Origin: Mycolicibacterium nivoides
GTDB lineage: Bacteria; Actinomycetota; Actinomycetes; Mycobacteriales; Mycobacteriaceae
Reading direction: 5' to 3'
NCBI RefSeq assembly: GCF_003855255.1
Contig: NZ_CP034072.1
Coordinates: forward strand, 3,634,298-3,698,297
Length of the DNA stretch: 64,000 nt
Positions 27,086 through 34,371 of the stretch are shown here, piece by piece. The notes below the pieces were generated by a model. The model had not been told where the DNA came from. It worked only from the letters and a program-made list of their open reading frames with translations, and did no database searches. Each line of letters begins with the position of its first letter. Positions within the stretch are counted from its first letter, which is position 1. The position numbers were made by a program, and so were the translations under genes.

Positions 27086-27231
27086 GCAGCAACCACGACC
27101 ACGACGACATCGAACCCGGCTGGGCTGGCCTAGGCCGTTTCCTGTGGCCCGTAGGCGTCTACTTCAAGCTCAAGGGCTGGCTCATGAGCAAGGGCATCAT
27201 CAAGCCCAACAACTGGGACGATGGCCGCTAA
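27082..27231 (+). CDS. Hypothetical small protein (49 aa)
   Basis: MSSNHDHDDIEPGWAGLGRF..., then a hydrophobic/amphipathic helix (LWPVGVYFKLKGWLMSKGII). Possibly membrane-associated. Coupled to the previous gene by an ATGA overlap. Confidence 0.6.
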   Translation: MSSNHDHDDIEPGWAGLGRFLWPVGVYFKLKGWLMSKGIIKPNNWDDGR

Positions 27232-27248
27232 CTCATGGTGTCTTGCGA

Positions 27249-27296
27249 TATGCCCTGCCTGCTTACGCACTTACCTAGTGCTGCCGGTAGGGCATA
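27249..27296. terminator. Hairpin between convergent gene and tRNA
   Basis: TATGCCCT at 27249-27256 pairs with AGGGCATA at 27289-27296. No T-run on either side, so it may be a weak bidirectional terminator or an RNA-processing signal. Confidence 0.4.
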
Positions 27297-27307
27297 CCTG
27301 CGAAACG

Positions 27308-27379
27308 AGCCGCCACCCAGAATCGAACTGGGATAAGTCGGATTTGCAGTCCGACGCCTAACCACTCAGCCATGACGGC
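27308..27379 (-). tRNA. tRNA-Cys (anticodon GCA)
   Basis: Acceptor GCCGTCA/TGGCGGC, anticodon arm GTCGGA-CTGCAAA-TCCGAC, T-arm CCCAG-TTCGATT-CTGGG. Confidence 0.93.
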
Positions 27380-27380
27380 A

Positions 27381-27731
27381 CTACCGCTTCTTCCGGCGCT
27401 TACCCTCATAGTGCCGGAAGTTTGCGTTACTAAGCTCCTCCACCCTCACCCGAACATGACCCGACCACGGATCACGCTCAACCGCAGACTTCGGAACCTC
27501 CACAGCCACAACATTCTGGCCGTAACCCTCCTGGCCCTTAGCCGTCTTACTAAAGAACCCATACTGCGAGTTCTCATCCCGATAAGACTTATCCATGCCA
27601 GGCCGGAACTGAGGACGAAACCCACCATCCACAATCGCGCGAGCCGCATCCGCAGAAGTCCGGTGATACAACGTCACCGTGGACGACCTGGCGCTCACCG
27701 GGCCACCGCCACCACCACCGCGACCGCCCAT
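27381..27731 (-). CDS. Putative ADP-ribosyltransferase-fold protein with MGGRGGGG leader
   Basis: 116 residues from the ATG with AGGGGGT upstream. After the Gly-rich leader, VTLYHRTSADAARAIVDGGF resembles the N-terminal strand and helix of ART-fold toxins and phosphotransferases (Y/H-R-T at the NAD pocket), and SQYGFFSKTAKG fits the later G-x-x-F-S strand. No clear catalytic Glu pair is seen, so activity is uncertain. It lies between tRNA-Cys and the DUF4417 gene. Possible NAD-using virion or host-takeover enzyme. Confidence 0.6.
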   Translation of the reverse strand: MGGRGGGGGGPVSARSSTVTLYHRTSADAARAIVDGGFRPQFRPGMDKSYRDENSQYGFFSKTAKGQEGYGQNVVAVEVPKSAVERDPWSGHVRVRVEELSNANFRHYEGKRRKKR

Positions 27732-27741
27732 GTGGCACCCC

Positions 27742-28431
27742 CTAAGCGTTAACCGCCTTACGGCGCTCATCCCAGAACGTCGGGAACTCCCGCACAGGTG
27801 GCAGGTCCAAACCCTCCACATGCACAAGCCGCCCGTAGCTAAGCAAAATCGCCGGCTCAAGGCGCTCGACCATCGCGGCCAGGCCCTCACGGAACAGCGC
27901 TTGATCCTCCGGCTTCGCCCGCACGCCGACCGCAGACACAGCCACAGGCCCGCCACGAGGCAGACCCTCGAAGCAGAAGTCGAACGTGTCTGAGCGTGCC
28001 CAGCAGGCCGTAGGAATGACGTTCACGCCGTGGCTCTGCCAGTACGCGCCACACCAACGGGACCGGTACACGTTCCACAACTGCGCTGCACGCGGCATAT
28101 CGCGCCACAAACTGAAATCTGGCGTCAGGGCACCGCCGACCGCTGTAACTCGCCCCAGCGTCCTCTCAGGGCTCGTAAACGCCGTCTCAAAACGGTAGTC
28201 GTCCAAAAAAAAGTGGATCGCCCCGTTCTCCCGAGCTGCACGCTCCCGCTGACGCGGCAGATGCCACGCCCCCAGGTAATCGGGCACCCAATCGCAACGC
28301 TCAAGATCAGGGAAACCAAACGGATTGCTCGACGGGAAGATCGCACGCAGATTCAACGCGTCCATCTTCGCCGGAGCCTCCGACCAATACTTAGATGACC
28401 TCGTGCCGTAAAGGCTAAGCACCTTAGACAC
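27742..28431 (-). CDS. DUF4417 family protein
   Basis: 229 residues. HFFLDDYRFE, then the order LTPDFSLWRDMPRA, WNVYRSRWCGAYWQ, GVNVIPT and FCFEGLPRGGPVAVS is the DUF4417 pattern. Members occur in phages and mobile elements; the function is not established to my knowledge. GTG start after a G-rich ribosome site. It ends 10 bases before the ART-like gene, so the two are probably co-expressed. Confidence 0.85.
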   Translation of the reverse strand: MSKVLSLYGTRSSKYWSEAPAKMDALNLRAIFPSSNPFGFPDLERCDWVPDYLGAWHLPRQRERAARENGAIHFFLDDYRFETAFTSPERTLGRVTAVGGALTPDFSLWRDMPRAAQLWNVYRSRWCGAYWQSHGVNVIPTACWARSDTFDFCFEGLPRGGPVAVSAVGVRAKPEDQALFREGLAAMVERLEPAILLSYGRLVHVEGLDLPPVREFPTFWDERRKAVNA

Positions 28432-28473
28432 GGACCACCCCCAAGTAAGTCAGCATGAGTACGTTTTCATGAG

Positions 28474-28562
28474 CGGAGAGCAGAGGGATCGAACCCCAAG
28501 CTCCATAACGGCTACCCGGCTTTCAAGGCCGGTCGCGGGCCACCCCCGCTGCATTACTCTCC
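28474..28562 (-). tRNA. tRNA-Ser (anticodon TGA)
   Basis: 89 nt, class II with a long variable arm. Acceptor GGAGAGT/GCTCTCC, anticodon arm CCGGC-CTTGAAA-GCCGG. Confidence 0.93.
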
Positions 28563-28566
28563 GTGG

Positions 28567-28639
28567 TACCCCGTACAGGACTTGAACCTGTGACCCGCCG
28601 ATTAAGAGTCGGCTGCTCTACCAACTGAGCTAACGAGGC
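28567..28639 (-). tRNA. tRNA-Lys (anticodon CTT)
   Basis: Anticodon loop CTCTTAA, T-arm ACAGG-TTCAAGT-CCTGT, acceptor GCCTCGT/ACGGGGT with wobbles. With the TTT gene it covers both Lys codons. Confidence 0.93.
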
Positions 28640-28642
28640 AAG

Positions 28643-28709
28643 GCGTAGTCAATGCACCGCCACGCTTCCCCGTAGGGGGACAGGCCCGCCGCCTGGTCAC
28701 CGACTACGC
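28643..28709. ncRNA. Candidate structured RNA between tRNAs
   Basis: GCGTAGTC (28643-28650) pairs with GACTACGC (28702-28709), closing two inner hairpins, CCCC-gta-GGGG (28668-28678) and CAGGC/GCCTG (28681-28695). The result is a 67-nt three-way junction without T-loop or anticodon arm. It may be a degenerate tRNA or an unrelated ncRNA. Confidence 0.4.
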
Positions 28710-28750
28710 ATAAGTGACCGCAGCTTTCAAAGTCCTAGCGATGCAAAGAG

Positions 28751-28824
28751 TGTGCTAGACAGGAATCGAACCCGCGAAATCCTGATTGGAAGTCAGGCAC
28801 CCAGCCAACATGGGTTACTAGCAC
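28751..28824 (-). tRNA. tRNA-Gly (anticodon TCC)
   Basis: Acceptor GTGCTAG/CTAGCAC, anticodon arm CCTGA-CTTCCAA-TCAGG, T-loop TTCGATT with two wobble pairs in the T-stem. Confidence 0.9.
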
Positions 28825-28891
28825 GAGAGCTGGCAGTTGTTTAACGTCGCACCAGCAGACGAGTACAGCAGCTCCGTACGCGAGCCGCCCG

Positions 28892-28966
28892 CTGACCACC
28901 CCGGAATCGAACCTGGAACCTCCGGAGTCAGATTCCGGCGCAACTGCCTAATTGTGCTAGCGGTCA
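28892..28966 (-). tRNA. tRNA-Gln (anticodon CTG)
   Basis: Acceptor TGACCGC/GTGGTCA, anticodon arm CCGGA-ATCTGAC-TCCGG, T-loop TTCGATT. Confidence 0.88.
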
Positions 28967-28969
28967 ATG

Positions 28970-29041
28970 GCGACAGGCCGGGACTTGCACCCGAATCACC
29001 CGAGTCACAGTCGGGGGCTTTGCTACTTAAGCTACCTCGCG
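28970..29041 (-). tRNA. tRNA-His (anticodon GTG), imperfect acceptor
   Basis: Anticodon arm CCCGA-CTGTGAC-TCGGG and D-stem GCTT/AAGC are clear. The acceptor CGCGAGG/CCTGTCG has two internal mismatches and no obvious encoded G-1, so it may be processed unusually or be decaying. T-loop TGCAAGT is atypical. Confidence 0.78.
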
Positions 29042-29115
29042 TGGCCCCCGCGAGACTCGAACTCGCACTGACAGGTACCTAAAACCTGTGCCTCTGCCAA
29101 TTGGGCTAGAGGGCC
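29042..29115 (-). tRNA. tRNA with Leu anticodon TAG in a class I body
   Basis: Acceptor GGCCCTC/GGGGGCC, anticodon arm CAGGT-TTTAGGT-ACCTG, T-arm GCGAG-TTCGAGT-CTCGC. The variable loop is only five bases (TCAGT), whereas true tRNA-Leu is class II with a long arm. It directly abuts tRNA-His. Confidence 0.8.
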
Positions 29116-29128
29116 GATAAAATCTGCC

Positions 29129-29320
29129 TTACGTCAACCTGACACGGATGCCCCACACCGCTAAGCAGTGCTTGGGACCGGGTGGGTAGATCGTCAGCAC
29201 GCGATCCCATTGCTCGCGGGTTAGGTGCAGGTAGCCGTCGTGATACGCGGGGTGATCAGGTACCCATGTCCACGGCTTCTCCAACTCGCCTGCGGCCACG
29301 ATCTGGTCAACGATGTCCAT
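29129..29320 (-). CDS. Hypothetical protein (63 aa)
   Basis: MDIVDQIVAAGELEKPWTWV..., start chosen for the GGAGG ribosome site six bases upstream. The proline/tryptophan-rich sequence is not recognised. Last of three coupled small genes (29866 to 29129). Confidence 0.65.
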   Translation of the reverse strand: MDIVDQIVAAGELEKPWTWVPDHPAYHDGYLHLTREQWDRVLTIYPPGPKHCLAVWGIRVRLT

Positions 29321-29345
29321 TCGTTCCTCCACCGCTAATTTCGCG

Positions 29346-29510
29346 CTACGTAAGGTAGTCCAGCCAGCCAGCCGGGAACGTGAACTCATGTCCGCACTCA
29401 AGCGCAACGGTAACGAGCCAGTCCCTATCCTCACGCAAAGCCTGACTAGTCACAGCTTTCAGGTCGTCGTCAGGACAGTCTGGGCAATGCTGCGACGGAA
29501 GCGTGTTCAT
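29346..29510 (-). CDS. Small zinc-ribbon-like protein (54 aa)
   Basis: MNTLPSQHCPDCPDDDLKAV...; CPDC near the start and ECGH later give a CxxC...CxH zinc site. It overlaps the upstream stop by four bases. Function unknown. Confidence 0.6.
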   Translation of the reverse strand: MNTLPSQHCPDCPDDDLKAVTSQALREDRDWLVTVALECGHEFTFPAGWLDYLT

Positions 29511-29866
29511 GGCTTTACCCCAACGTCCGACGCATGGCCCCCGCCCTCAGCGTTGCCATGCCACAGCCGACCAGGACGCACGTCCTCCTCGACATAAGGC
29601 GTGTCAGGGCTAATCAGCTCGCCACACACGCACTTAATCGGGTACTCGACCGGCTCAGGCTTCGTCGGAATCGCTGTAATCATCAATCCCTCATCAGCCA
29701 ATGCGCTAAGGAGCGCCTGGCCTCGAGCAATGTTGTTCAGCCGATGAATGACCGCTACGACCTCCTGGTCGTAGATGCCGTACGCGGACTGGACCGGCGT
29801 CTCCCACGCGGCCATCATCGCAATGTGGCCGTACTTGGCTAGGGCGTCGTCTCTTGCTGCACTCAT
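29507..29866 (-). CDS. Hypothetical protein with CxC knuckle, leaderless
   Basis: 119 residues from ATG 29866, seven bases after the -10, so probably leaderless. The first 85 residues are helical (HRLNNIARGQALLSALADEG), followed by IKCVCGELISPDTPYVEEDV and a final His-containing segment. Unknown function. Confidence 0.68.
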   Translation of the reverse strand: MSAARDDALAKYGHIAMMAAWETPVQSAYGIYDQEVVAVIHRLNNIARGQALLSALADEGLMITAIPTKPEPVEYPIKCVCGELISPDTPYVEEDVRPGRLWHGNAEGGGHASDVGVKP

Positions 29867-29873
29867 GAGCATC

Positions 29874-29902
29874 ACCGTACACGGCATGTATGCCATTTGC
29901 AA
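29874..29902 (-). promoter_or_regulatory. Leaderless minus-strand promoter with GTAC operator
   Basis: Minus strand: TTGCAA, 17 bases, TACGGT. Dyad ATACATGCCGTGTAC at 29877-29891. The -35 overlaps the 3' end of tRNA-Trp. Confidence 0.65.
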
Positions 29903-29972
29903 CCCGACCCCGACTTGAACGGGGAACCTGCGGCTTTGGAGACCGCTGCTCTACCAATTGAGCTACCGAGCT
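29900..29972 (-). tRNA. tRNA-Trp (anticodon CCA)
   Basis: Anticodon arm GCGGT-CTCCAAA-GCCGC, T-arm CCCCG-TTCAAGT-CGGGG. The acceptor is wobble-rich (AGCTCGG/TCGGGTT). Confidence 0.9.
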
Positions 29973-30180
29973 ATAGGGCTATACCGGAGACAGCGCCCAA
30001 CCTGTTCATCTACGTGCATCACCGCAACCAACACCAACCCCCATCGTGATGCCCGCTCTCCTAGCCGTTCAGTCGGTGGACTAACCGAAGGGGCCGCACG
30101 CCGTGAGGCGGGGTAATCCCTTTAAGCAGGTGCGGGACCGTATAATCTATCCCACCTTAAGCGGTTCGTAACCTGCATCG
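29973..30180. other. Intergenic spacer with pairing potential
   Basis: About 200 bases without a gene, between tRNA-Trp and tRNA-Pro. GCATCAC and GTGATGC pair around 30015-30055 and several short GC stems follow. No tRNA or protein signature is visible. Confidence 0.35.
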
Positions 30181-30254
30181 TCTGGCTGGCAGGATTTGAA
30201 CCTGCAACCCCTGGCACCCAAAGCCAGCGCTCTACCAAATTGAGCTACAGCCAG
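30181..30254 (-). tRNA. tRNA-Pro (anticodon TGG)
   Basis: Perfect acceptor CTGGCTG/CAGCCAG, anticodon arm CTGGC-TTTGGGT-GCCAG, T-arm GCAGG-TTCAAAT-CCTGC. Confidence 0.95.
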
Positions 30255-30318
30255 ATCGCATTGCCGGTTTGAGGATGCTCAACCCAGAGAGCATAGCCTT
30301 GGCAATGACTGTTGAAAC

Positions 30319-30471
30319 TTACGCGTTACCGACCTTCGCGGGCTTCTTAGCCTGCTCAGGAATTTCGGCCTTAGGCCACGCCTTGCGGTCCCGAAGTTCC
30401 TGCACCCAACCAAGCTCATCCCGGCCAACCTGAATCGGATCAACCTCAACCGGATCAGAAATCAAACCCAC
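30319..30471 (-). CDS. Hypothetical protein (50 aa)
   Basis: GTG start with a perfect GAGGAG six bases upstream; MGLISDPVEVDPIQVGRDEL..., charged, with a Lys/Ala-rich C-terminus. Unknown function. Confidence 0.65.
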   Translation of the reverse strand: MGLISDPVEVDPIQVGRDELGWVQELRDRKAWPKAEIPEQAKKPAKVGNA

Positions 30472-30490
30472 AATAATCTCCTCTATTTAG

Positions 30491-30736
30491 TTATACACGC
30501 GGAGGCCAATTCCAAAACCCCGCCTGCGGAACAGGTGACCACGGCACCCACTCATCAAAGAACAGTCCAGTCGGACTCAACACCGCCAATGACACCACCG
30601 CCGCATTACTGGACTCAGGGTCCACGTCAACCGCAGTAATGATTGCCGCACGCGGCACCAACGGATACTCACCCTCAGGCGTGCTATACGCCTGATAATG
30701 CACTACACGCCCAACCGTGGGCTTCTGCTCACTCAC
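30491..30736 (-). CDS. Hypothetical protein (81 aa)
   Basis: MSEQKPTVGRVVHYQAYSTP..., a small beta-rich protein ending FWNWPPRV. Similar 80-residue proteins with a G-R-x-V-H-Y start are common in actinophages and unassigned. Starts next to the 3' end of tRNA-Thr. Confidence 0.7.
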   Translation of the reverse strand: MSEQKPTVGRVVHYQAYSTPEGEYPLVPRAAIITAVDVDPESSNAAVVSLAVLSPTGLFFDEWVPWSPVPQAGFWNWPPRV

Positions 30737-30737
30737 G

Positions 30738-30810
30738 AGCCACCTAGCGGAGTCGAACCGCTGACCTGCGCGTTACGAAGGCGCTGCTCTACCAACTGAG
30801 CTAAGGTGGC
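30738..30810 (-). tRNA. tRNA-Thr (anticodon CGT)
   Basis: Perfect acceptor GCCACCT/AGGTGGC, anticodon loop TTCGTAA, T-arm AGCGG-TTCGACT-CCGCT. The last anticodon-stem pair is mismatched (C/C). Confidence 0.9.
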
Positions 30811-30817
30811 CTTACTG

Positions 30818-31003
30818 CTACCCTTTCCAACGATTCTCAGTCGGCCAAGGATTGTTAATCTTCCGCTTTTTTATCCGCGACGGAACCGGGTTAGACGGCG
30901 GCGCAAGATCAGGTCGCTCGTTAATGCCCTCCGGCTCCCCACACACGCAGCAAGGATCGCACCAGTCATGGCCCGACGCGCAGCACTTAGCTTTGAACTC
31001 CAT
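30818..31003 (-). CDS. Cys-rich small protein
   Basis: 61 residues after GGGGGA: MEFKAKCCASGHDWCDPCCV..., a dense Cys/His block (six Cys and one His in the first 22 residues) then a basic tail. Likely zinc-binding; function unknown. Confidence 0.65.
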   Translation of the reverse strand: MEFKAKCCASGHDWCDPCCVCGEPEGINERPDLAPPSNPVPSRIKKRKINNPWPTENRWKG

Positions 31004-31206
31004 GAAGTCCCCCTAGCCTCAAGGGCGGGCCAGCAGTAATGCACAAAGCCCATGTCGTCTCGTATAACGACCTCGCCGCCTTCGTCATACGACAGCAGCT
31101 CACCCACCGCCGTAGCCAGCGGCTCACGGTTTAGCACCACCACCACCTGCTCACCCAGCAGGGACCGCATGTGATCAGTCCAGTTACTTTGGCGCACACT
31201 CGACAT
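30871..31206 (-). CDS. Hypothetical protein overlapping the Cys-rich gene
   Basis: 111 residues from ATG 31206. The first 65 residues (SLLGEQVVVVLNREPLATAV...) look like a real beta-rich domain, but the frame runs 133 bases into the 31003 gene with basic, low-quality sequence. No earlier stop exists. Either a true long overlap or a lost stop codon. Confidence 0.5.
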   Translation of the reverse strand: MSSVRQSNWTDHMRSLLGEQVVVVLNREPLATAVGELLSYDEGGEVVIRDDMGFVHYCWPALEARGTSWSSKLSAARRAMTGAILAACVGSRRALTSDLILRRRLTRFRRG

Positions 31207-31318
31207 GAAACAGCTTCCCCCAACCACGCCCATACAGCTTATGGAAACGCTCAGTAGGAACGCTCTTGCCGCACGCCACGCAAGGCCGCTTGACCTTAGG
31301 CACGGCGCGACCATCCAT
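31184..31318 (-). CDS. Small zinc-ribbon protein (44 aa)
   Basis: MDGRAVPKVKRPCVACGKSV..., then FHVEC: a CxxC...HxxC zinc site. A sister protein at 31534 has the same CVAC...FHAEC plan. It overlaps both neighbours by about 23 bases. Confidence 0.6.
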   Translation of the reverse strand: MDGRAVPKVKRPCVACGKSVPTERFHKLYGRGWGKLFHVECAPK

Positions 31319-31550
31319 CAGCTTCCATCTGGGCACGATGCGAACGCGCGTCGGCGTCGTCAAAGTTCACCGACACGCCCACTAGGTAGTGGCCCGGCTT
31401 AACCCACAGCTCAACATTCTCATTCGAGATATCAACACCAGCGTCATCGGCCACGAACTGCACAGACTCAAGCGACCGCTTCATGGCGCTGGGTGTCATA
31501 TCGCTCTGGCAAGCGTGGTAAAAGAACTGCTTATCAGACGCACTCAGCAT
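31296..31550 (-). CDS. Hypothetical protein (84 aa)
   Basis: MLSASDKQFFYHACQSDMTP..., helical start and beta-rich middle (VELWVKPGHYLVGVSVNFDD). Start chosen to fit coupling with the 31653 gene. Function unknown. Confidence 0.65.
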   Translation of the reverse strand: MLSASDKQFFYHACQSDMTPSAMKRSLESVQFVADDAGVDISNENVELWVKPGHYLVGVSVNFDDADARSHRAQMEADGWSRRA

Positions 31551-31653
31551 GAAACAACTCCCCCGCGAACTCGACAACCTCATCGCCCAGCCGGATCGAA
31601 TCATCACACGCCACACAACGCGCGAAAACCTCCGACGTGTAAACCTCACTCAT
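31534..31653 (-). CDS. Small zinc-ribbon protein (39 aa)
   Basis: MSEVYTSEVFARCVACDDSI..., ending FHAECV: the same CxxC...HxxC layout as 31184-31318, so the two are probably related. Overlaps its neighbours. Confidence 0.6.
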   Translation of the reverse strand: MSEVYTSEVFARCVACDDSIRLGDEVVEFAGELFHAECV

Positions 31654-31876
31654 TAGCGAGAATCGCCGCAACCTTCGGAGCCAACGTGAACGCATGGCCC
31701 CAATCGAGCAACTGCGAATACGCCTCGTCCTCAAGCTCAGCGCCCCCCGGCCCCTGAGACAGGTCAACCGTATTCAGGGTGCCGTCACCGTCAATGTACT
31801 GAACGATGCGCAGCTCCCCGACCATGATGTTGCCCTGGTCGTCGGGCGAAGAATTATCCGACACTATGCGAACCAA
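31646..31876 (-). CDS. Hypothetical acidic protein (76 aa)
   Basis: MVRIVSDNSSPDDQGNIMVG..., acidic, with ELEDEAYSQLLDWGHAFTLA near the end. Overlaps the HNH gene upstream by 13 bases. Unknown. Confidence 0.65.
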   Translation of the reverse strand: MVRIVSDNSSPDDQGNIMVGELRIVQYIDGDGTLNTVDLSQGPGGAELEDEAYSQLLDWGHAFTLAPKVAAILANE

Positions 31877-32286
31877 TCTCTCGAAGTCTTATTTCGAGGC
31901 TTAGCGTTTTTGCCGTCGCCAAGCTCCTGATTGCACTTCAAGTGCATAGGCTCAAGGTTCTTAGCAGACGCCAACAGTGGTGAATCCGGCGGCAACGACG
32001 CCACCGCGATCTTGTGGTTAGCGGACTTACCCCACGGATTGCTCTTGCGATAATGCTTAAGCTCCCGGCAATCAGGGCCACAGTCCAAAGGAATCAAGTG
32101 CGCCGTCTCCACCGTGTACTTGCTCGTATCCACGAACTGGCAGACCGGCTTAAGAGTTAGGTCAATCGCCTTACGGCAACTTGGGAGTGCGCAAATCTGA
32201 GACTGCCTCAGCACGCGGTTACGCGCCCTAAGATAATCACGCTCAGTCTTGCCAGTCCCACCCTTCTTCCGCAGATTCCCCGGCAT
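31864..32286 (-). CDS. HNH endonuclease
   Basis: 140 residues. Zinc Cys pairs ICALPSC and DCGPDC frame a core TAHLIPLD, with a late NLEPMHLKCNQELG typical of the HNH fold. In phages such enzymes nick DNA and some act as homing endonucleases. Basic N-terminus. Confidence 0.8.
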   Translation of the reverse strand: MPGNLRKKGGTGKTERDYLRARNRVLRQSQICALPSCRKAIDLTLKPVCQFVDTSKYTVETAHLIPLDCGPDCRELKHYRKSNPWGKSANHKIAVASLPPDSPLLASAKNLEPMHLKCNQELGDGKNAKPRNKTSRDWFA

Positions 32287-32497
32287 ACCGACATTCCCCC
32301 TTATCGTCGGGATCGCACCACGAACAGTGCAACCCCGGCATCAAGCGGGCATGACAATCACAGTCGGTCAAACCCTCCGCTATGGCCTCCCCATGTCGAC
32401 CCTTTCCACTCTTAAACTCCCGGTAACGGTTACGGTGCGGGACCGCCGCATTAGACCGGCGTAGCTCCTGCCGATACCTGGCTGCCGCCTTGCTCAC
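32243..32497 (-). CDS. Cys-rich hypothetical protein (84 aa)
   Basis: GTG start with GGAGAAG upstream. A basic helical N-terminal part, then DCDCHARLMPGLHCSWCDPD, a metal-binding cluster. Unknown function; the longer frame to 32572 is ignored as it runs through the next gene. Confidence 0.6.
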   Translation of the reverse strand: MSKAAARYRQELRRSNAAVPHRNRYREFKSGKGRHGEAIAEGLTDCDCHARLMPGLHCSWCDPDDKGECRYAGESAEEGWDWQD

Positions 32498-32666
32498 GGT
32501 TCTTCTCCCAACACGAGTAATGACCCTGCGGGCCGGACGGCTTACCGCAGAACGCGCAGTGCATACCGACACACTGCCAAGGCCCCTCCGGTGTCAGAGA
32601 CATGACCCGGCAGCCGAAATGCTCGCCGCCGGGCATGAACTCCGCATGGTCCGCGACCACGGTCAC
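32451..32666 (-). CDS. Zinc-finger-like protein (71 aa)
   Basis: MTVVADHAEFMPGGEHFGCR..., then CVGMHCAFCGKPSGPQGHYSC, a possible zinc site. Function unknown. Confidence 0.6.
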   Translation of the reverse strand: MTVVADHAEFMPGGEHFGCRVMSLTPEGPWQCVGMHCAFCGKPSGPQGHYSCWEKNREQGGSQVSAGATPV

Positions 32667-32845
32667 TTAAGCCACCGCTTAGCCGCGCGATCCATATTCA
32701 GCTCCGACACGTTATTCGCCAACGTGCCCCGCCAATGACCGGGACCATCCACACCCTTAGGGGCAGGGACATACACCTGCTTATTGTCCAGCAGAGCGCC
32801 CACAATCACTTGGTGCAGCATATTAGGCTGCGCTACAGGCTTCAT
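32663..32845 (-). CDS. Hypothetical protein (60 aa)
   Basis: MKPVAQPNMLHQVIVGALLD... with PKGVDGPGHWRGTLAN in the middle. One-base overlap with the exonuclease stop. Function unknown. Confidence 0.6.
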   Translation of the reverse strand: MKPVAQPNMLHQVIVGALLDNKQVYVPAPKGVDGPGHWRGTLANNVSELNMDRAAKRWLK

Positions 32846-33630
32846 TAAACCGGCCTCAATTCCGTCGTTCCCCGAATACGCTTACCGCGCGAAGTCGCCC
32901 CACAGTCCTTGCAGCGGTACATCTGATAGATACCCGCCGAAGTGACGTAAGCCTTCACGCCGTCTTTCTTCAAGTTTTCGCTATTGCACTTAACGCAACG
33001 CTCAATACCGTCATCAACCGTGTCCTCATACAAGGCCAGGTTCAGATCAGTCCGGTAAGGCAGGTGCGTCTCAAACAGACGGGCAGTCAGCTCTACGTCA
33101 TGTTCGTTGTACTCGCGCATAATCTTCTGCGCTGCGCGCTTCTCAGCCCGCGTACCGTGCCTAATATCCCACCAGAGGTCACTCCCTCCGTGGTGAACCT
33201 TGCGGTCCTTAAGGATCATGCGGGACGACCAATCGAGCTTCATGCTCATCAGCCCGCCCTTGAACCAGCGGCGCACCGTCTTAATCAAGTCAACCGACTT
33301 GTACGGCAGCGGACGGCCCATGCCTAGGCGCAGGAACTCAGCCTCAAGCCATTGCAAGTCGAAGCGGTCCCCGTTCCACGTGACAACGATGTCGGCGCTA
33401 TCCAGCGCATCCCACATCACCTGCATCATGGTTCGGTAAGCGGCCTCGTCGTTGTCGTCCCAAGCGGCCTTGAACATCACGCGATCCTCACCGCGCCACT
33501 TAGCAGCCCAGCACAGGACACGTGTAGGCACTTGCACCTGGTCAATGCCAATGAACTGTTTGAACAGGCCGAACGTCTCAACAATGGCGCGCTGCGTCTC
33601 AATGTCCAGGATTAGGACGCGGGCGCTCAC
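32845..33630 (-). CDS. RNase H-like 3'-5' exonuclease with C-terminal zinc ribbon
   Basis: 261 residues. Exo I motif LDIET (Asp9, Glu11), Exo II WNGDRFDLQWL (about 96-106), Exo III EYNEHDVELT (about 190). The last 60 residues form a zinc ribbon (CVKC...CKDC). It resembles the DnaQ-like exonucleases of actinophages that proofread or process DNA ends. Confidence 0.85.
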   Translation of the reverse strand: MSARVLILDIETQRAIVETFGLFKQFIGIDQVQVPTRVLCWAAKWRGEDRVMFKAAWDDNDEAAYRTMMQVMWDALDSADIVVTWNGDRFDLQWLEAEFLRLGMGRPLPYKSVDLIKTVRRWFKGGLMSMKLDWSSRMILKDRKVHHGGSDLWWDIRHGTRAEKRAAQKIMREYNEHDVELTARLFETHLPYRTDLNLALYEDTVDDGIERCVKCNSENLKKDGVKAYVTSAGIYQMYRCKDCGATSRGKRIRGTTELRPV

Positions 33631-34040
33631 GCGAACGCCTTAGGATGCTTAGCCAAGCTTCTGTAGTACGCATCCAGATCAACCGGATAGACAGGGTGAT
33701 TAATCGTAACGTTGCGTACCTCGATAGGCTTAACCGGCATGGCGGTCTTGCTCCGGAGACGCTTAATCTCCCGGTCAAGGAACCACTTAGCCTTCTCTAG
33801 GTCCTCAATCCACTCAAGTGTGTTCTTACCCTTGTTCTTACTGGTGTCCAGCCGCGTCGACCGCGCAATGTACTGCACAGCCTGCCCGCCCGAGCTGGTC
33901 AAGTTCTCTGTAATGCTGATCAGCTCTGCGCCGTCCGACCAGCCATCTTTGTAATGACTCGGATTGATAGCGTCACGCTTAACTGCCTTAGCGGCCTTCT
34001 CGGCGGCTAGATGCTCAAGCACTTCCTTTGGATCGGTCAA
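33627..34040 (-). CDS. DUF3310 protein (phage nucleotide kinase-like family)
   Basis: About 137 residues. INPSHYKDGWSDGAELISI, then AVQYIARSTRLD and NTLEWIEDLEKAKWFLDREI is the DUF3310 signature. The start is uncertain; TTG 34040, with GGGGGAAAAA upstream, overlaps the neighbour by 26 bases. Function is not established. Confidence 0.8.
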   Translation of the reverse strand: MTDPKEVLEHLAAEKAAKAVKRDAINPSHYKDGWSDGAELISITENLTSSGGQAVQYIARSTRLDTSKNKGKNTLEWIEDLEKAKWFLDREIKRLRSKTAMPVKPIEVRNVTINHPVYPVDLDAYYRSLAKHPKAFA

Positions 34041-34275
34041 TTTTTCCCCCAAGCGCCGCGAACAGCACAGACAACCGGTGAACCGGGTCATAGCGTTCAG
34101 GCAGCGCATTAATCACATGCAAGGTAAGCACCAACGGCAGCACACGCCCACCAATTGGAAACCTCTGCAAGTAGCGGTCCCAGCCTTCACTAAGAAGCTC
34201 GCCAGGCGGTGCCGCAATCTCATACCCGACAATCGCGCAAAGTAGCACCAACCACGCATAGTCAGATGGCTTCAC
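34015..34275 (-). CDS. Small membrane protein
   Basis: 86 residues. Two hydrophobic helices (YAWLVLLCAIVGYEIAAPPG and RVLPLVLTLHVINALP). Proteins of this MKPSDYAW type are common in mycobacterial phages, function unknown to me. Confidence 0.72.
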   Translation of the reverse strand: MKPSDYAWLVLLCAIVGYEIAAPPGELLSEGWDRYLQRFPIGGRVLPLVLTLHVINALPERYDPVHRLSVLFAALGGKIDRSKGSA

Positions 34276-34287
34276 TGCACCCCCTTA

Positions 34288-34332
34288 AGAGAAAGGCGGG
34301 TGCCCCGACCCCTCGCCAGGACACCCGCCTCA
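34288..34332 (-). terminator. Rho-independent terminator
   Basis: Minus strand: GGCGGGTG ... CACCCGCC followed by TTTCTCTT, between the HNH gene and the 34275 gene. Confidence 0.8.
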
Positions 34333-34371
34333 GCGCAGCCAGAACCGTCACATTCGCGTGCGACGGGCGCG